Notes: generated by a model from the letters alone, not told the origin. A stretch of 64,000 nt of DNA from Alphaproteobacteria bacterium (GCA_040216735.1 JAVJOO010000002.1:1081118-1145117); one strand, 5' to 3'. Shown: positions 8,857 to 18,164, counted from the stretch's first letter. Program-made: numbers and translations.

Positions 8857-10092
8857 TCACAAAATTCGCATGTCGGTTTTCAGGCTGGTCAACGGTTCGA
8901 AGCCGTCGTTGGTAACCCGCAAGGTGTCTTCGATGTGCATCGAGCCCCAGCCGTATTCCTGATAGGGCATATCCACATTCAGCACCATGTCTGCTTCGAT
9001 GGTGAAGTCGGGTGTCGCACCGAGCCCGTCCGGTCCGATCGGGATCGGGTGATCGGTATGCTCCAACCCGACGGTATGCGCAACGCAGTGGTTAAACGAT
9101 GGGAAACCCTCCTTGCGCATGACGTCCATGACTTTCTTGACGATGTCGGATCCTTTCAAGCCCGGTTTCATCATGTCGCAGGCGGTTTGCCAGCCGATTT
9201 GCATGGCGCGATTTCGTTTCTTGGTCTCTGCGTCGGGCTCGCCGACGACGACCGTGCGGCCAAGGTCGCCGTGGTAGTGCCGATAGGTCCCCAGAGCATC
9301 GACCAGGAAGGGCTCTCCCTTGACGACCTTGCCATGCCGCATGCCGGGCACCATCCCGAACAAGATGTACAGCCCGACCCCGTCCTGTGCCGCGAGCGCA
9401 ACCTTGTAAGCACGCTCAAGGTCTTCAGCCGAGGCGCCGTCTTTAATGGCTGCGATAGCGGTCTCCACGGCGTGTTCGTTGCGGTGGGCCGCTTCGCGGA
9501 GCAGGGCGATCTCGTCGGCGCTTTTCACCATGCGGATCTCACGGAACACGTTGGTCGCATCGACCCCGGTCAATCCGTCCAATCCCATCGCGTTGACCCA
9601 ATCGATCAACCGTGGATCGTCCGTCCCGACGTGCGACTTCTCAAGGCCGGCGTCCATCAAGGCCCGCTTTAAACCGAGCGCCGGTGTGCGCTCCAGATGG
9701 TCGCTCCGCGAACGGGCCGCGGCAATCCACCCGCGTTCACGGTCGGTCAGGCGGTCTTCCTGGCCGATCAGGTAGACGCTCAACGGGTCGAGCTTCTCGT
9801 CGCCGCCGACATTCGCGGCCGTCGGCGACGCCCGCCCGGTAACGCCAACGATGTTGTCGATCCACGTCCCTTCCTCCGCCAGTCGGCCGTTTTCGGTCAT
9901 CCCCATGACCAGTGCCGCGGGTGCGTCCTCGCGGCGAGGCAAAACGGCAAACGTCGTGAAGGAACGTTCGACCATCAAGGTATGCGACCAGAAGTCCGAC
10001 AGGTAATAGACATTCTGTCGCGTCGCGGCGATCAGACCGTCCAAACCATGACGGTCCATGACCGCATAGGCCCGTGGTTTGTTCAACAACAT
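8857..10092 (-). CDS. M24-family metallopeptidase (Xaa-Pro aminopeptidase/creatinase-like)
   Basis: A 411-residue pita-bread enzyme with an N-terminal creatinase-type domain (about 1-180) and a C-terminal M24 domain. The five expected metal ligands can be placed: Asp265 (LVDALGTY), Asp276 (HGDLGRT), His339 (AHTVGLEH), Glu378 and Glu388 (HIEDTLRV). It is therefore probably active on an X-Pro peptide or a small amidino/dipeptide substrate. GGGGAG lies before the ATG at 10092. It leads a two-gene unit with the unknown gene at 8172. Confidence 0.9.
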   Translation of the reverse strand: MLLNKPRAYAVMDRHGLDGLIAATRQNVYYLSDFWSHTLMVERSFTTFAVLPRREDAPAALVMGMTENGRLAEEGTWIDNIVGVTGRASPTAANVGGDEKLDPLSVYLIGQEDRLTDRERGWIAAARSRSDHLERTPALGLKRALMDAGLEKSHVGTDDPRLIDWVNAMGLDGLTGVDATNVFREIRMVKSADEIALLREAAHRNEHAVETAIAAIKDGASAEDLERAYKVALAAQDGVGLYILFGMVPGMRHGKVVKGEPFLVDALGTYRHYHGDLGRTVVVGEPDAETKKRNRAMQIGWQTACDMMKPGLKGSDIVKKVMDVMRKEGFPSFNHCVAHTVGLEHTDHPIPIGPDGLGATPDFTIEADMVLNVDMPYQEYGWGSMHIEDTLRVTNDGFEPLTSLKTDMRIL

Positions 10093-10314
10093 GGCATTTC
10101 TCCCCTACGCGGGCATGTCGCCCGTCGACCGTCCGCGAGGAAGTGTCCTCCGATGCGGCATGTCGCGCAATCGTCGCTGGTCCCGAAGATAGCGACGTCG
10201 TTCACCCCGAAGGTGACGGCGCGCACAGTGAATGCGAGGTATTTAAGATAGAAACAGCGATCTTTGTACCGCCAATGATCTGTTCTTTGGGCCGCCAATG
10301 CCTATATTCTCGCT

Positions 10315-10788
10315 GTGAAATACCTTTTGTTGTGGCTGGCCCTGTCGCTGGTTTTCCTCCATTCCCCCGCGGGCGCGCAGACCGTCGGACCCGCCGTCGT
10401 TCAGCCTGACGCCTCGCTGATGATTGACGGGCGCCGTTTCGTCCTTGCGGATATCGAGATCATACCGACCGGGCGGCGCTGCGACGCACGCCGGTCGCAG
10501 GGGTGCGACACCTTGGCGGCGGTTGCGCTGCGCGGCAAAATCGAGCATGTCGTTTCTTGCCAACGGCGGATCGACCTGCCGAACCCCGAGGCGGCGACCT
10601 GCCTACATATTACTCCTGAACCAGGCATTGCCGAAGACCTCGCGGCTTACCTGATCGAAAACGGATGGGCGACGGCAGTAACGACGGCGCGACCGCTGTA
10701 TCATACGCTGGAGCTCATCGCCCATTCGCAGGGCCGCGGTGCCTGGGGAACGACGATCGACCAACTGATCAACCCCCAGCCCCGTTAG
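10315..10788 (+). CDS. Small secreted SNase-like domain protein
   Basis: 157 residues from a GTG start, with a clear signal peptide (MKYLLLWLALSLVFL... ending at GAQ). The mature part follows the staphylococcal-nuclease-like pattern: an early DG, VLADIEIIPTG, a Cys-containing core and the C-terminal GWATAVTTARPLYHTLELIA...GRGAWG. The Arg/Glu catalytic set of thermonucleases is not obvious, so the domain may be non-catalytic. It is followed 48 bases later by the aldo/keto reductase. Confidence 0.62.
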   Translation: MKYLLLWLALSLVFLHSPAGAQTVGPAVVQPDASLMIDGRRFVLADIEIIPTGRRCDARRSQGCDTLAAVALRGKIEHVVSCQRRIDLPNPEAATCLHITPEPGIAEDLAAYLIENGWATAVTTARPLYHTLELIAHSQGRGAWGTTIDQLINPQPR

Positions 10789-10836
10789 CCCCGTTCCCGT
10801 TCCGGGCGCGCGGCGGGATAACGCGAGAGGAATACC

Positions 10837-11853
10837 ATGGACATGTCTTACAGAAGGCTCGGCGCAAGCGGTCTGAGCGTTTCGCCGTTGTGCCTCGGCA
10901 CGATGATGTTTGGCGCCCAAACAGACGTGGGCGAGGCGGGCCGGATCATGGCGGCCGCAAAAGATGCCGGCATCAATTTCATCGACACCGCGAACGTCTA
11001 CAACAAGGGCGAGTCGGAACGTGTCACCGGTCAACTTATTGCCAACGATCGCGACGCCTGGGTCGTTGCCACGAAACTCGCCAATCCATTCGGTCGCGGA
11101 CCGAATCAGCGTGGATCCGGACGGAAAGCAATCGTGCAATCGGTCGACGATAGCTTGTCGCGCTTGGCGACGCCTTACGTCGACATCATGTACCTACATG
11201 TCGACGACTACGATACACCGCTCGATGAAACCGTAGCCGCTCTCGCCCATGTGGTGTCGCAGGGCAAAGTGCATTACCTCGGGGTATCCAACTTCCCATC
11301 GTGGCGGATTGCCGAGATCGTGCTTCTGTGCAGCGATGCCGGGCTCCAACCGCCGATCGTGTGCCAGCCCAACTACAACGCGGTCAGCCGGTCGGCGGAG
11401 ATCGAGGTCATGCCGGCTTGCGCACATTTCGGTCTTGGCGTCGCCAACTATTCGCCGTTGGCGCGGGGCATTTTGACCGGAAAGTACAAAGCGGGCGACG
11501 CCCCGGACCCGGCTACCCGGGCCGGGCGAAGCGATCCGCGCATGATGGAATCCGAGTGGCGACCCGAGTCGCTAGAGATCGCCGCCAAGATCGCAGAGCG
11601 CGCAAGGAGCCGTGGGATGTCCCCGGTTCAGTTTGCCGTCCTGTGGTGTTTGAACAACGAGCTCGTCACCTCCGTGATTGCCGGGCCGCGGACGCTCGAT
11701 CAGTGGCAGGACTACCTCGGCATCGCCGCCTTGGAGTGGCACGAAGACGACGAAGCGTTTGTCGATTCGCTGGTGCCACGCGGTGCGATGTCGACGCATG
11801 GCTTTGTCGATCCGAAATACCCGGTTTCGGGACGCATCCCGGCGGTCGACTAA
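10837..11853 (+). CDS. Aldo/keto reductase
   Basis: A 338-residue NADPH-dependent oxidoreductase with a TIM barrel. The AKR catalytic tetrad is complete: Asp50 and Tyr55 in FIDTANVYNKGESE, Lys80 in VATKLANP and His121 in MYLHVDDYD. The cofactor-binding C-terminal part contains SPVQFAVLWCLNNELVTSVIAGPRT. The family reduces aldehydes and ketones; this subgroup resembles YajO/Tas-like proteins. GAGAGG precedes the ATG. It is convergent with the glutamate-synthase-like gene, with a 4-base overlap. Confidence 0.93.
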   Translation: MDMSYRRLGASGLSVSPLCLGTMMFGAQTDVGEAGRIMAAAKDAGINFIDTANVYNKGESERVTGQLIANDRDAWVVATKLANPFGRGPNQRGSGRKAIVQSVDDSLSRLATPYVDIMYLHVDDYDTPLDETVAALAHVVSQGKVHYLGVSNFPSWRIAEIVLLCSDAGLQPPIVCQPNYNAVSRSAEIEVMPACAHFGLGVANYSPLARGILTGKYKAGDAPDPATRAGRSDPRMMESEWRPESLEIAAKIAERARSRGMSPVQFAVLWCLNNELVTSVIAGPRTLDQWQDYLGIAALEWHEDDEAFVDSLVPRGAMSTHGFVDPKYPVSGRIPAVD

Positions 11854-13442
11854 CGCGCTGGGTCGAAACTCGCCGCGCGCGCCATTGCCCAATACTTGCG
11901 AAACGCAGGGTCTTCGCTGCCGGCTAAGAGTTCGCCCAGCGCGAGCACCGGAAACGCTTCGTTCGCCGGGATTACATCGCCGGTCTTCTGGCGTACTTGG
12001 AGCATCCCTGGCTGCACATCGGCGGGACTAGATAGCCCTGCCGCGGCAACGACTTCAGCCAAAGCCTTCATGGTATTGCGATGAAATGCCGCGACGCGGC
12101 GCGCCTTGTCCTCGACCACCAGCGCTCGCTGGCGAAGAGGGTCTTGAGTTGCAATGCCCACGGGACACCGATTTGTGTGGCACGCCTGGGCCTGGATGCA
12201 CCCAAGGGCGAACATGAAGCCGCGTGCCGAATTGCACCAGTCCGCCCCAAGACCCATCGCCCACACGATGTCGAAGGCGGTGATGACTTTACCCGCGGCC
12301 CCGATGCGAATGCGGTCGCGCAGGCCTGCGCCGATGAGCGCGTTGCGCACAAATGTTAACCCTTCGACCAGGGGAGTACCGACGCGGTTAAGGAATTCCA
12401 ACGGTGCGGCGCCGGTGCCGCCCTCCTTGCCGTCGACAACGATGTAATCCGGGGTGATACCGGTTTCGACCATCGCCTTGACGATGGCGAGGAACTCCCA
12501 AGGGTGCCCGATACACAGTTTAAAGCCGACCGGTTTACCGCCCGACAGGTCGCGCAATGTCTGAATGAACGCGACAAATTCGAGGGGCGTGGAGAAGGCG
12601 CTATGCCCGCCGGGCGAAACGCACGTCAAACCTATAGGAATGCCGCGCGCTTCGGCGATTTCGGCGGTGACCTTGGCGCCAGGCAGGACGCCGCCGTGGC
12701 CGGGTTTGGCGCCTTGCGACAGCTTTACCTCGATCATTTTCACTTGGTCGCTCGCGGCCTGGTCGGCGAATCGGGCCGGGTCGAACCGACCGTCGCTCGT
12801 GCGGCAACCGAAATAACCGGAGGCGATTTGCCAGATCAGATCGCCGCCCCCGGCGCGGTGATAGCGGCTGATCGATCCTTCGCCGGTGTCTTGTGCGAAG
12901 TTCCCCATCTTCGCGCCCGTATTGAGGGCCCGAATGGCGTTGGCGCCGAGCGATCCGAAACTCATCGCCGAAATATTGTAGATCGACGCGTTGTAAGGTT
13001 TTGCGCATGCGGGGCCGCCGATCCTCAGCCGAAAGTCCGGATTAGGAACCGGCTTTGGGCGGATCGAGTGCGTGACCCATGAGAAACCCGCCTCATAGAC
13101 ATCGAGTTCGGTACCGAACGGGACTGAATCGACCTCGTCCTTTGCGCGCTGGTAGACCAGCGATCGTTTCTCACGACTGAACGGCACGGCATCGAGATCG
13201 CTTTCGACCAGGTATTGGCGGATCTCCGGCCGGATGCCTTCGAACAACCAGCGCAGATGACCGAGGATAGGGTAGTTGCGCAAAAGACTGTGGCGCCGCT
13301 GGGTTATGTCCCAGACTCCGACCACGAATAGCGTGCCAAACGCGGTCGCCGGAATCCACGTCCAGGGGATAGTGAACACCGCAGCGAGAAGCGAACCAAC
13401 CGCAAGAAGCGCCGCCAACGCCAATGTCAAATATCGGCTCAT
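11850..13442 (-). CDS. Membrane-anchored FMN-binding glutamate-synthase-domain protein
   Basis: 530 residues. Two hydrophobic segments (about 5-25 and 30-46) precede a glutamate-synthase alpha-subunit-like FMN TIM barrel. The barrel includes SQGAKPGHGGVLPGAKV, the phosphate-binding VDGKEGGTGAAPLEF and the cysteine motif QACHTNRCPVGIATQDP, which in GltB binds a 3Fe-4S cluster. Unlike GltB it lacks the glutamine amidotransferase and C-terminal GXGXG domains, and no GltD gene adjoins. Such stand-alone proteins are common and their reaction is usually not known. Confidence 0.9.
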   Translation of the reverse strand: MSRYLTLALAALLAVGSLLAAVFTIPWTWIPATAFGTLFVVGVWDITQRRHSLLRNYPILGHLRWLFEGIRPEIRQYLVESDLDAVPFSREKRSLVYQRAKDEVDSVPFGTELDVYEAGFSWVTHSIRPKPVPNPDFRLRIGGPACAKPYNASIYNISAMSFGSLGANAIRALNTGAKMGNFAQDTGEGSISRYHRAGGGDLIWQIASGYFGCRTSDGRFDPARFADQAASDQVKMIEVKLSQGAKPGHGGVLPGAKVTAEIAEARGIPIGLTCVSPGGHSAFSTPLEFVAFIQTLRDLSGGKPVGFKLCIGHPWEFLAIVKAMVETGITPDYIVVDGKEGGTGAAPLEFLNRVGTPLVEGLTFVRNALIGAGLRDRIRIGAAGKVITAFDIVWAMGLGADWCNSARGFMFALGCIQAQACHTNRCPVGIATQDPLRQRALVVEDKARRVAAFHRNTMKALAEVVAAAGLSSPADVQPGMLQVRQKTGDVIPANEAFPVLALGELLAGSEDPAFRKYWAMARAASFDPAR

Positions 13443-13461
13443 GGTTGGTCGTTGCCGGATG

Positions 13462-14253
13462 TCAGCATGACAGCGTTCCCCTCATGACCGTCACTGCCTT
13501 GCCGCCAAGGTCGATGCGGTCGCCCTTTGTTTCGACGCGTAGGACCCCGCCGCGCGCCGATGCCTGGAATGCCAGCATTCGGGTTTTGCCGAGGCGCTTA
13601 CCCCAGAAGGGCGCCAGAATGCAGTGTGCCGAGCCGGTCACGGGGTCTTCGTCGATCCGGTGCACCGGTGCAAAGAACCGCGAGACGAAATCGTAATCAC
13701 CGTCGCCGGGGGCAGTGGCAAGCACGCCCCGCTCGGCGAAGGGCCGGAGCGCGGGGAAATCGGGAGCGAGGTCGCAGACATCGCTGGCGGTCGCGAACTC
13801 GGCGACAAGGTCCCAGGTGCTGCGCCAAACTGCGATGGGGTGTGCGCCGAGCGCGGCTGCCAAACCGACCGGCTCTACCGCCGTCTCGGTCGGCAACGCC
13901 GGGAAGTCCATTACGATCCAGGACTCTGCCTGCACACACGTCAATACGCCGGACCGCGTATGGAACCGCGCCGCCGCGGTGGGATCGAGAAGTCCCATGT
14001 CCCAAAGAAAATGGGCGCTCGCGAGGGTCGCGTGACCGCAGAGATCGACTTCCGCGCCGGGTGTGAACCAGCGCAACGACCAATCGCCGTCGTCGCGGCG
14101 AAAAACGAATGCCGTTTCCGATAGGTTCATCTCCTGCGCGACCTTCTGCATCCAGTTCTTTTCTGCTTCGACGTCGAGAAGGCATACCGCGGCCGGATTA
14201 CCGCCGAACGCCGCCTCGGTGAACGCGTCGATTTGATGCAGCACGTGGGTCAC
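13462..14253 (-). CDS. PhzF-family isomerase/epimerase-like protein
   Basis: A 263-residue PhzF-fold protein (diaminopimelate-epimerase-like). The N-terminal FGGNPAAVCLL, the catalytic-Glu motif MNLSETAFV (Glu about 46) and GAEVDLCGHATLASAHFL are typical. The C-terminal half has DPVTGSAHCILAPFW. Most members are of unknown substrate and are not phenazine enzymes; no phz genes are present here. Its start overlaps the end of the DsbA-like gene by 4 bases, so the two are translationally coupled. Confidence 0.92.
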   Translation of the reverse strand: MTHVLHQIDAFTEAAFGGNPAAVCLLDVEAEKNWMQKVAQEMNLSETAFVFRRDDGDWSLRWFTPGAEVDLCGHATLASAHFLWDMGLLDPTAAARFHTRSGVLTCVQAESWIVMDFPALPTETAVEPVGLAAALGAHPIAVWRSTWDLVAEFATASDVCDLAPDFPALRPFAERGVLATAPGDGDYDFVSRFFAPVHRIDEDPVTGSAHCILAPFWGKRLGKTRMLAFQASARGGVLRVETKGDRIDLGGKAVTVMRGTLSC

Positions 14254-14861
14254 GGCGTGGGGTCCAACGCCGCAGCCCGAAGTTGCTCGATCAGTCCGTC
14301 GATCGGTACGAGACCGCGCAATAGGCGGTTGCCGATCAAGAACGTTGGTACCGCGGTCACCGGGATTTGCTCGTAGGCCACCCGTAGGAGCATTTGATGC
14401 ATCTCTGCATAGGTGCCGTCTTCGAGAGCGGTGCGAAACGCCGCGCCGTCCAAGGCGATCTCTTGGGCCAGGGCGGTCAAGATGTCGATATCGCCGATGT
14501 CCAGGCTCTCTTGGAAGAACGCCGAAAACATTCGATGCGTGTAGGCCGCGCTCTGTCCGTGCTCTTCCGCGAACAAATGCCCCTCAAAGGCCAAGCGCGA
14601 ATAGGGTTGCGGCGATACGTCGGGCAAGCGGATTTCGACGCCCATTTCGGCGGCCATCGGATAGACGGAGCGCGCCCAGCCGGTTTGTAGATAGTCGTCC
14701 TCGGGCCGAAGAGTCGGTGTCGGTTCGGGGCGCAACTCAAAGGGCATCCAGGACACCGCCGCGTCGACACCGCTCTGGGCGATGGCGTCGGCAAGTGGCT
14801 GTTCGGCGAGAAAACAGTAAGGACAAACGTAGTCGGACCAGACGCGGACGGTAACGGTCAT
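14250..14861 (-). CDS. DsbA-family oxidoreductase (FrnE-like)
   Basis: A 203-residue thioredoxin-fold protein with a CPYC active site (Cys13, Cys16 in SDYVCPYCFL) and no signal peptide, hence cytosolic. The layout, with a helical insertion and cis-Pro motif VTAVPTFLIGN near residue 172, matches FrnE/2-hydroxychromene isomerase-like DsbA proteins. These act as thiol-disulfide exchangers or polyketide-associated isomerases. It is upstream of and coupled to the PhzF gene. Confidence 0.9.
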   Translation of the reverse strand: MTVTVRVWSDYVCPYCFLAEQPLADAIAQSGVDAAVSWMPFELRPEPTPTLRPEDDYLQTGWARSVYPMAAEMGVEIRLPDVSPQPYSRLAFEGHLFAEEHGQSAAYTHRMFSAFFQESLDIGDIDILTALAQEIALDGAAFRTALEDGTYAEMHQMLLRVAYEQIPVTAVPTFLIGNRLLRGLVPIDGLIEQLRAAALDPTP

Positions 14862-14903
14862 GGGGCCTCCTCAGGGGCTGGGACCACAGGGTAGGCACCC
14901 GGC

Positions 14904-15488
14904 TCACGCTTGCAAGGGGTCTTCCTCCAGTCCCTCCGGATCGTCCGCGTCGATCACGTAGCGGGCGGTCTCGTAGTCGAAACCGGCTCGGGCGATCGCA
15001 GCGAGGTCGCGCTCTCGGTGTTCCGCCCGATCCGCCGCTCTGAATGGGCCTAGGCGTCGCCGCCGGGCATAGCGGATTGCCGCGACCCGGTCCGGCGCCG
15101 GGGTTTCCTGCGACAACGAACCCACCGCTGAGTCGACGACCTCGGCGGCAACGCCTTTCTTTCGCAGATCCAGCATCATGGTGCGGCGTGAACGTCCCTG
15201 CCGGAACATCGTTTGAATGCGGGCATCGGCGTAGGTTTTGTCGTCCAGTAATCCGCTGGATTCGAAATCGGCGACGATCTTCTCGATCCACCCCGCCGCG
15301 GCATCGTGGTCGATCTCCTGGTCGCGCTCGGCGCGCCGGATCCGCCGGGTCAGTACGGCGCGCAAATTGGCCGACGATGAGGCGTAGCGCTGTAGATAGT
15401 ACAACGCCGCATTGCGCAGCGACTGCGGCGTTACCTTGCGCGGTCGCCGAGGTTTGGACGATGCCGCTTTGCGATCGTTCATCGGCAA
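14904..15488 (-). CDS. recX: RecX regulatory protein
   Basis: A 194-residue protein. After a basic N-terminal tail it has the tandem three-helix RecX repeats: NAALYYLQRYASSSANLRAVL, LLDDKTYADARIQTMFRQG and RRTMMLDLRKKGV. RecX binds RecA filaments and modulates recombination and the SOS response. recA is not adjacent in this window. An oppositely placed hairpin just upstream (15484-15517) terminates the preceding minus-strand gene, so recX should have its own promoter. Confidence 0.88.
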   Translation of the reverse strand: MPMNDRKAASSKPRRPRKVTPQSLRNAALYYLQRYASSSANLRAVLTRRIRRAERDQEIDHDAAAGWIEKIVADFESSGLLDDKTYADARIQTMFRQGRSRRTMMLDLRKKGVAAEVVDSAVGSLSQETPAPDRVAAIRYARRRRLGPFRAADRAEHRERDLAAIARAGFDYETARYVIDADDPEGLEEDPLQA

Positions 15489-15517
15489 AAAAATGCCCGG
15501 CGCGGCACGCCGGGCAT
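15484..15517 (-). terminator. Intrinsic terminator (minus strand) between the small membrane protein and recX
   Basis: A perfect 10-bp stem, ATGCCCGGCG (15493-15502) with CGCCGGGCAT (15508-15517), is flanked on the left by seven A residues. Read on the minus strand it is a hairpin followed by seven U, placed just after the stop at 15540. Confidence 0.9.
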
Positions 15518-15539
15518 CCAGTCCCTGAGAATATCCGCC

Positions 15540-15776
15540 CTAGGTGCCGCGCTTGGTAAAGAGATAAAGGATAATGGCCAGAGCGATCAGGCCAACCAAA
15601 CCGTTCGACCCAAGATCGGCGATCAGGCCGGTGAGGTTGGCGACGATGTCACCGGGCAGGAACGGTGCCGGCCTGTCGAAAAGAATCTGGATGACGATGC
15701 CGAGCGCGATCAATCCGATCCCGATCTCGGTAAGCCGGTAAATCCAGGTCTTGGTAATTTCTATGATGTTAGACAT
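15540..15776 (-). CDS. Small two-helix membrane protein
   Basis: 78 residues with two hydrophobic helices (about 17-33 and 57-72) separated by a loop rich in Pro, Asp and Gly. It begins with a short amphipathic segment (MSNIIEITKTWIYRL). GGAGGGGGG precedes the ATG on the minus strand and a strong terminator follows, so it is a real single-gene unit. I do not recognise the function. Confidence 0.8.
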   Translation of the reverse strand: MSNIIEITKTWIYRLTEIGIGLIALGIVIQILFDRPAPFLPGDIVANLTGLIADLGSNGLVGLIALAIILYLFTKRGT

Positions 15777-16047
15777 TGTGCCCCCCTCCGGGCTGTCCTC
15801 GGTAAGTAGAAAGGCTTCGCATACTTACCAATTACTAACGCTATGTTTGCCCTGCGAAGAAAAGGGCGCATAGCATCGAGAATGGTAGTCAGCGCTGGCG
15901 CACGGAGTCAATCAATGCGGCACCACATATTGTGAGGGGGAGTGGTGTGAGCCGCAAAATGATGTGGATAACTTGCGCGGGTGGCGCCCTTGCGGTGCGC
16001 GCCGAAGCGGTCATGATCGGCGACCTGAGTGCAAGGGTTAGGACAAA

Positions 16048-16452
16048 ATGACAACCGACACCGAGGCGGTCTTGGCCGCAAACGACGCATTCTATCAGGC
16101 GTTTGGCGCCGGCGACCGTGCCGCGATGGCGGCACTCTGGTCTGAGGCTGCGCCGGTTGCGTGCACCCATCCAGGATGGACGGCGATTGCCGGCCGTGCC
16201 CGGGTTCTCGATAGCTGGGTCGGCATTCTTGAGAACGCGCCCGGCAAGGTAGCCTGCCTGGAGCCTGTGCCGCACATCATCGGAGACGTCGCGTTCGTCA
16301 CCTGCAACGAGGCGGTCGGCAACAACTTGCTTGCCGCGACCAACGTCTTTGTCCGCGAGCCCGCGGGCTGGCGCATGGTTCACCACCATGCGTCGCCGGT
16401 TGCCCGCGCCTATATTAAAGAAGGACCGCGCGCCGGCGACGCGGTCCACTAA
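16048..16452 (+). CDS. NTF2-like/SnoaL-type small protein
   Basis: A 134-residue cone-shaped alpha+beta barrel protein. The N-terminal helix pattern LAANDAFYQAFGAGDRAAMAALW and the sheet segments VFVREPAGWRMVHHHASPV are typical of the NTF2-like/DUF4440 group. Some members are isomerases or hydrolases and many are of unknown function. It converges with the PEP-mutase-like gene, with 3 bases between the stops. Confidence 0.88.
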   Translation: MTTDTEAVLAANDAFYQAFGAGDRAAMAALWSEAAPVACTHPGWTAIAGRARVLDSWVGILENAPGKVACLEPVPHIIGDVAFVTCNEAVGNNLLAATNVFVREPAGWRMVHHHASPVARAYIKEGPRAGDAVH

Positions 16453-16455
16453 CCC

Positions 16456-17319
16456 TCAGGCGGCGCGGACCTTAGCGGAGACGTTGTCCAGCTCCGGCAA
16501 TCCAAGGACGGCGTTGGTTTCGTCGAGGGAAGCCATTTTGTCTAGCCAGGACCGCGAGTCGCCGGTCTCTTTGAGCATTGCCATGAACTGAGAAAGCTGG
16601 CGCACCATGACGCGGATCATGCTCGACGGAAAGATCACGATCTTGAAGCCGAGCGCTTCGAGTTCGTTCGCCGACATCAGGGGCGTTTTGCCAGTCTCCG
16701 ACATGTTTACCATGTGCGGCCCCGGCAGTTCGCTCACTTGGCGCTTCATTTCATCGGGGGATTCGATGGCGTCCATGAACAAGATATCCGCCCCGGCGTC
16801 CTTATAGATCTTAAGGCGCCGCATGGCCTCGTCGAGGCCGAGCGGTGCGCGTGCGTCGGTCCGCGCGATGATCTTGAAGTCCGGAGACCGACGTGCCGCG
16901 ACGGCGGCCCGGATGCGTTCTGCGGCACGCTCGACGGGTTCGATCACCTTGCCTTCCATATGGCCGCATTTCTTGGGCCAGGTTTGATCTTCGAACTGAG
17001 CCGCCGCCGCGCCTAGGCCTTCAAGGCCGCGCACCGTGCGCATGACGTTCGCGACATCGCCGTATCCCGTGTCGCAGTCGACAATCAACGGGATCGAGGT
17101 CACCGCCCGGATTGCACGCACATTGGCCTCGACCTCATTGAAAGCGATCAGCCCGACGTCGGGGACGCCGTAGACCGCTGCCGCGGTCGCATAACCGGAG
17201 ACGTATCCCGCCCCAAAACCGGCGATCTCCGCCATCCGGAGTTCAAGGGCGGTGCCGCCCCCCGGAACGACAACGATGCCGTCGCCTGCCAGCAACTGTG
17301 AGAGTGTCTTGCCGCTCAT
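16456..17319 (-). CDS. Isocitrate lyase/PEP mutase-family protein
   Basis: A TIM-barrel lyase of about 287 residues. The Mg-binding motif is DCDTGYG (Asp81, Asp83), and the active-site loop is PKKCGHMEGK with Cys118. The EDQ and ARTDARA motifs are also present. The family cleaves or forms C-C or C-P bonds in oxo-acids (methylisocitrate, dimethylmalate, oxaloacetate). The Cys in the flexible loop favours a C-C lyase such as the dimethylmalate or oxaloacetate group over PEP mutase. I chose the ATG at 17319 (GAGGAAGG upstream) over the in-frame start at 17352, which overlaps the previous gene. Confidence 0.9.
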   Translation of the reverse strand: MSGKTLSQLLAGDGIVVVPGGGTALELRMAEIAGFGAGYVSGYATAAAVYGVPDVGLIAFNEVEANVRAIRAVTSIPLIVDCDTGYGDVANVMRTVRGLEGLGAAAAQFEDQTWPKKCGHMEGKVIEPVERAAERIRAAVAARRSPDFKIIARTDARAPLGLDEAMRRLKIYKDAGADILFMDAIESPDEMKRQVSELPGPHMVNMSETGKTPLMSANELEALGFKIVIFPSSMIRVMVRQLSQFMAMLKETGDSRSWLDKMASLDETNAVLGLPELDNVSAKVRAA

Positions 17320-17336
17320 AATTCTTGCGCCTTCCT

Positions 17337-18164
17337 CTAGCCGTCCGACCATGGGGTCGGTTGTTTCGGTATGTCTTGTCCATCGACGGAGATTGCGTCC
17401 ACCTTCTCGTTATAGAAGCACAGAAGGTCCTTGATCTTGGGGATCTCGGGAATGGGATCGGGGTAATACCACACGATGTCCTCGTAGGTCTTCCCCCCGG
17501 CCTTTACGCCATGGTAGCGCGCGGTTCCTTTGTAAGGGCAAGCGGTTTCCGTATCCGAGGGCGTCAGCGTCGCCGCAATATCCTCGCGCGGGATGTAGTA
17601 GCGCGTCGGCAGGCCGGTTTCGAACAGGAAAACCGCGCGCGTCGTGTCGGCAACGACGTCGCCGCCCAGGGTAACGACGACCCGCCGCGACGATCGAACT
17701 GTATCGATCCGCTTATAGGGATCGCGGGGGTGGACGACGATCTCCTCGTCTTCCTCATACCAATGATCCATCCGTCCCCAATAAAAAGCCACGAGGCCTT
17801 TTAGCGCGGGCTGCGCCGGCAAAGGATCCTCGTAACCCCAAACCGCATTTTCCGCCTCGCGCCCGCCGACCCGGACCGTCCAATAGGACGCGTCGCCCTT
17901 GTAGGGGCAATGGGTGGTGTGGTCCGTCTTCACCAACAGATCCATCCGCACATCGTCCATCGGAAAGTAGTAGATCGGCAGATGGCCGTCTTCGTGCAGG
18001 AGACACATGTTGTGAGAATCGGCGATCGTTTCGCCGTTGAACGCCACGCGGACTCGCCGAGGACTGGGCTCGATAATCACCGCATGGCCGTCCCCCGCGC
18101 GCTCGGGATGCGCGACCTTGAGACCTTTGAACCGTTTGTTAGCCGGCGATTCAGCGCGTGCCAT
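17337..18164 (-). CDS. Tandem DUF427-domain protein
   Basis: About 275 residues containing two copies of the DUF427 fold. The first has HTTHCPYKGDASYWTV followed by WGYEDPLPAQPALKGLVAFY. The second has TETACPYKGTARYHGV followed by WYYPDPIPEIPKIKDLLCFY. Single-domain DUF427 proteins are common; here two are fused and both keep the CPYKG core. AGGAGG stands just before the ATG at 18164, so the much longer open frame upstream is not used. Biochemical function of the family is unknown to me. The PEP-mutase-like gene follows at 18 bases. Confidence 0.87.
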   Translation of the reverse strand: MARAESPANKRFKGLKVAHPERAGDGHAVIIEPSPRRVRVAFNGETIADSHNMCLLHEDGHLPIYYFPMDDVRMDLLVKTDHTTHCPYKGDASYWTVRVGGREAENAVWGYEDPLPAQPALKGLVAFYWGRMDHWYEEDEEIVVHPRDPYKRIDTVRSSRRVVVTLGGDVVADTTRAVFLFETGLPTRYYIPREDIAATLTPSDTETACPYKGTARYHGVKAGGKTYEDIVWYYPDPIPEIPKIKDLLCFYNEKVDAISVDGQDIPKQPTPWSDG

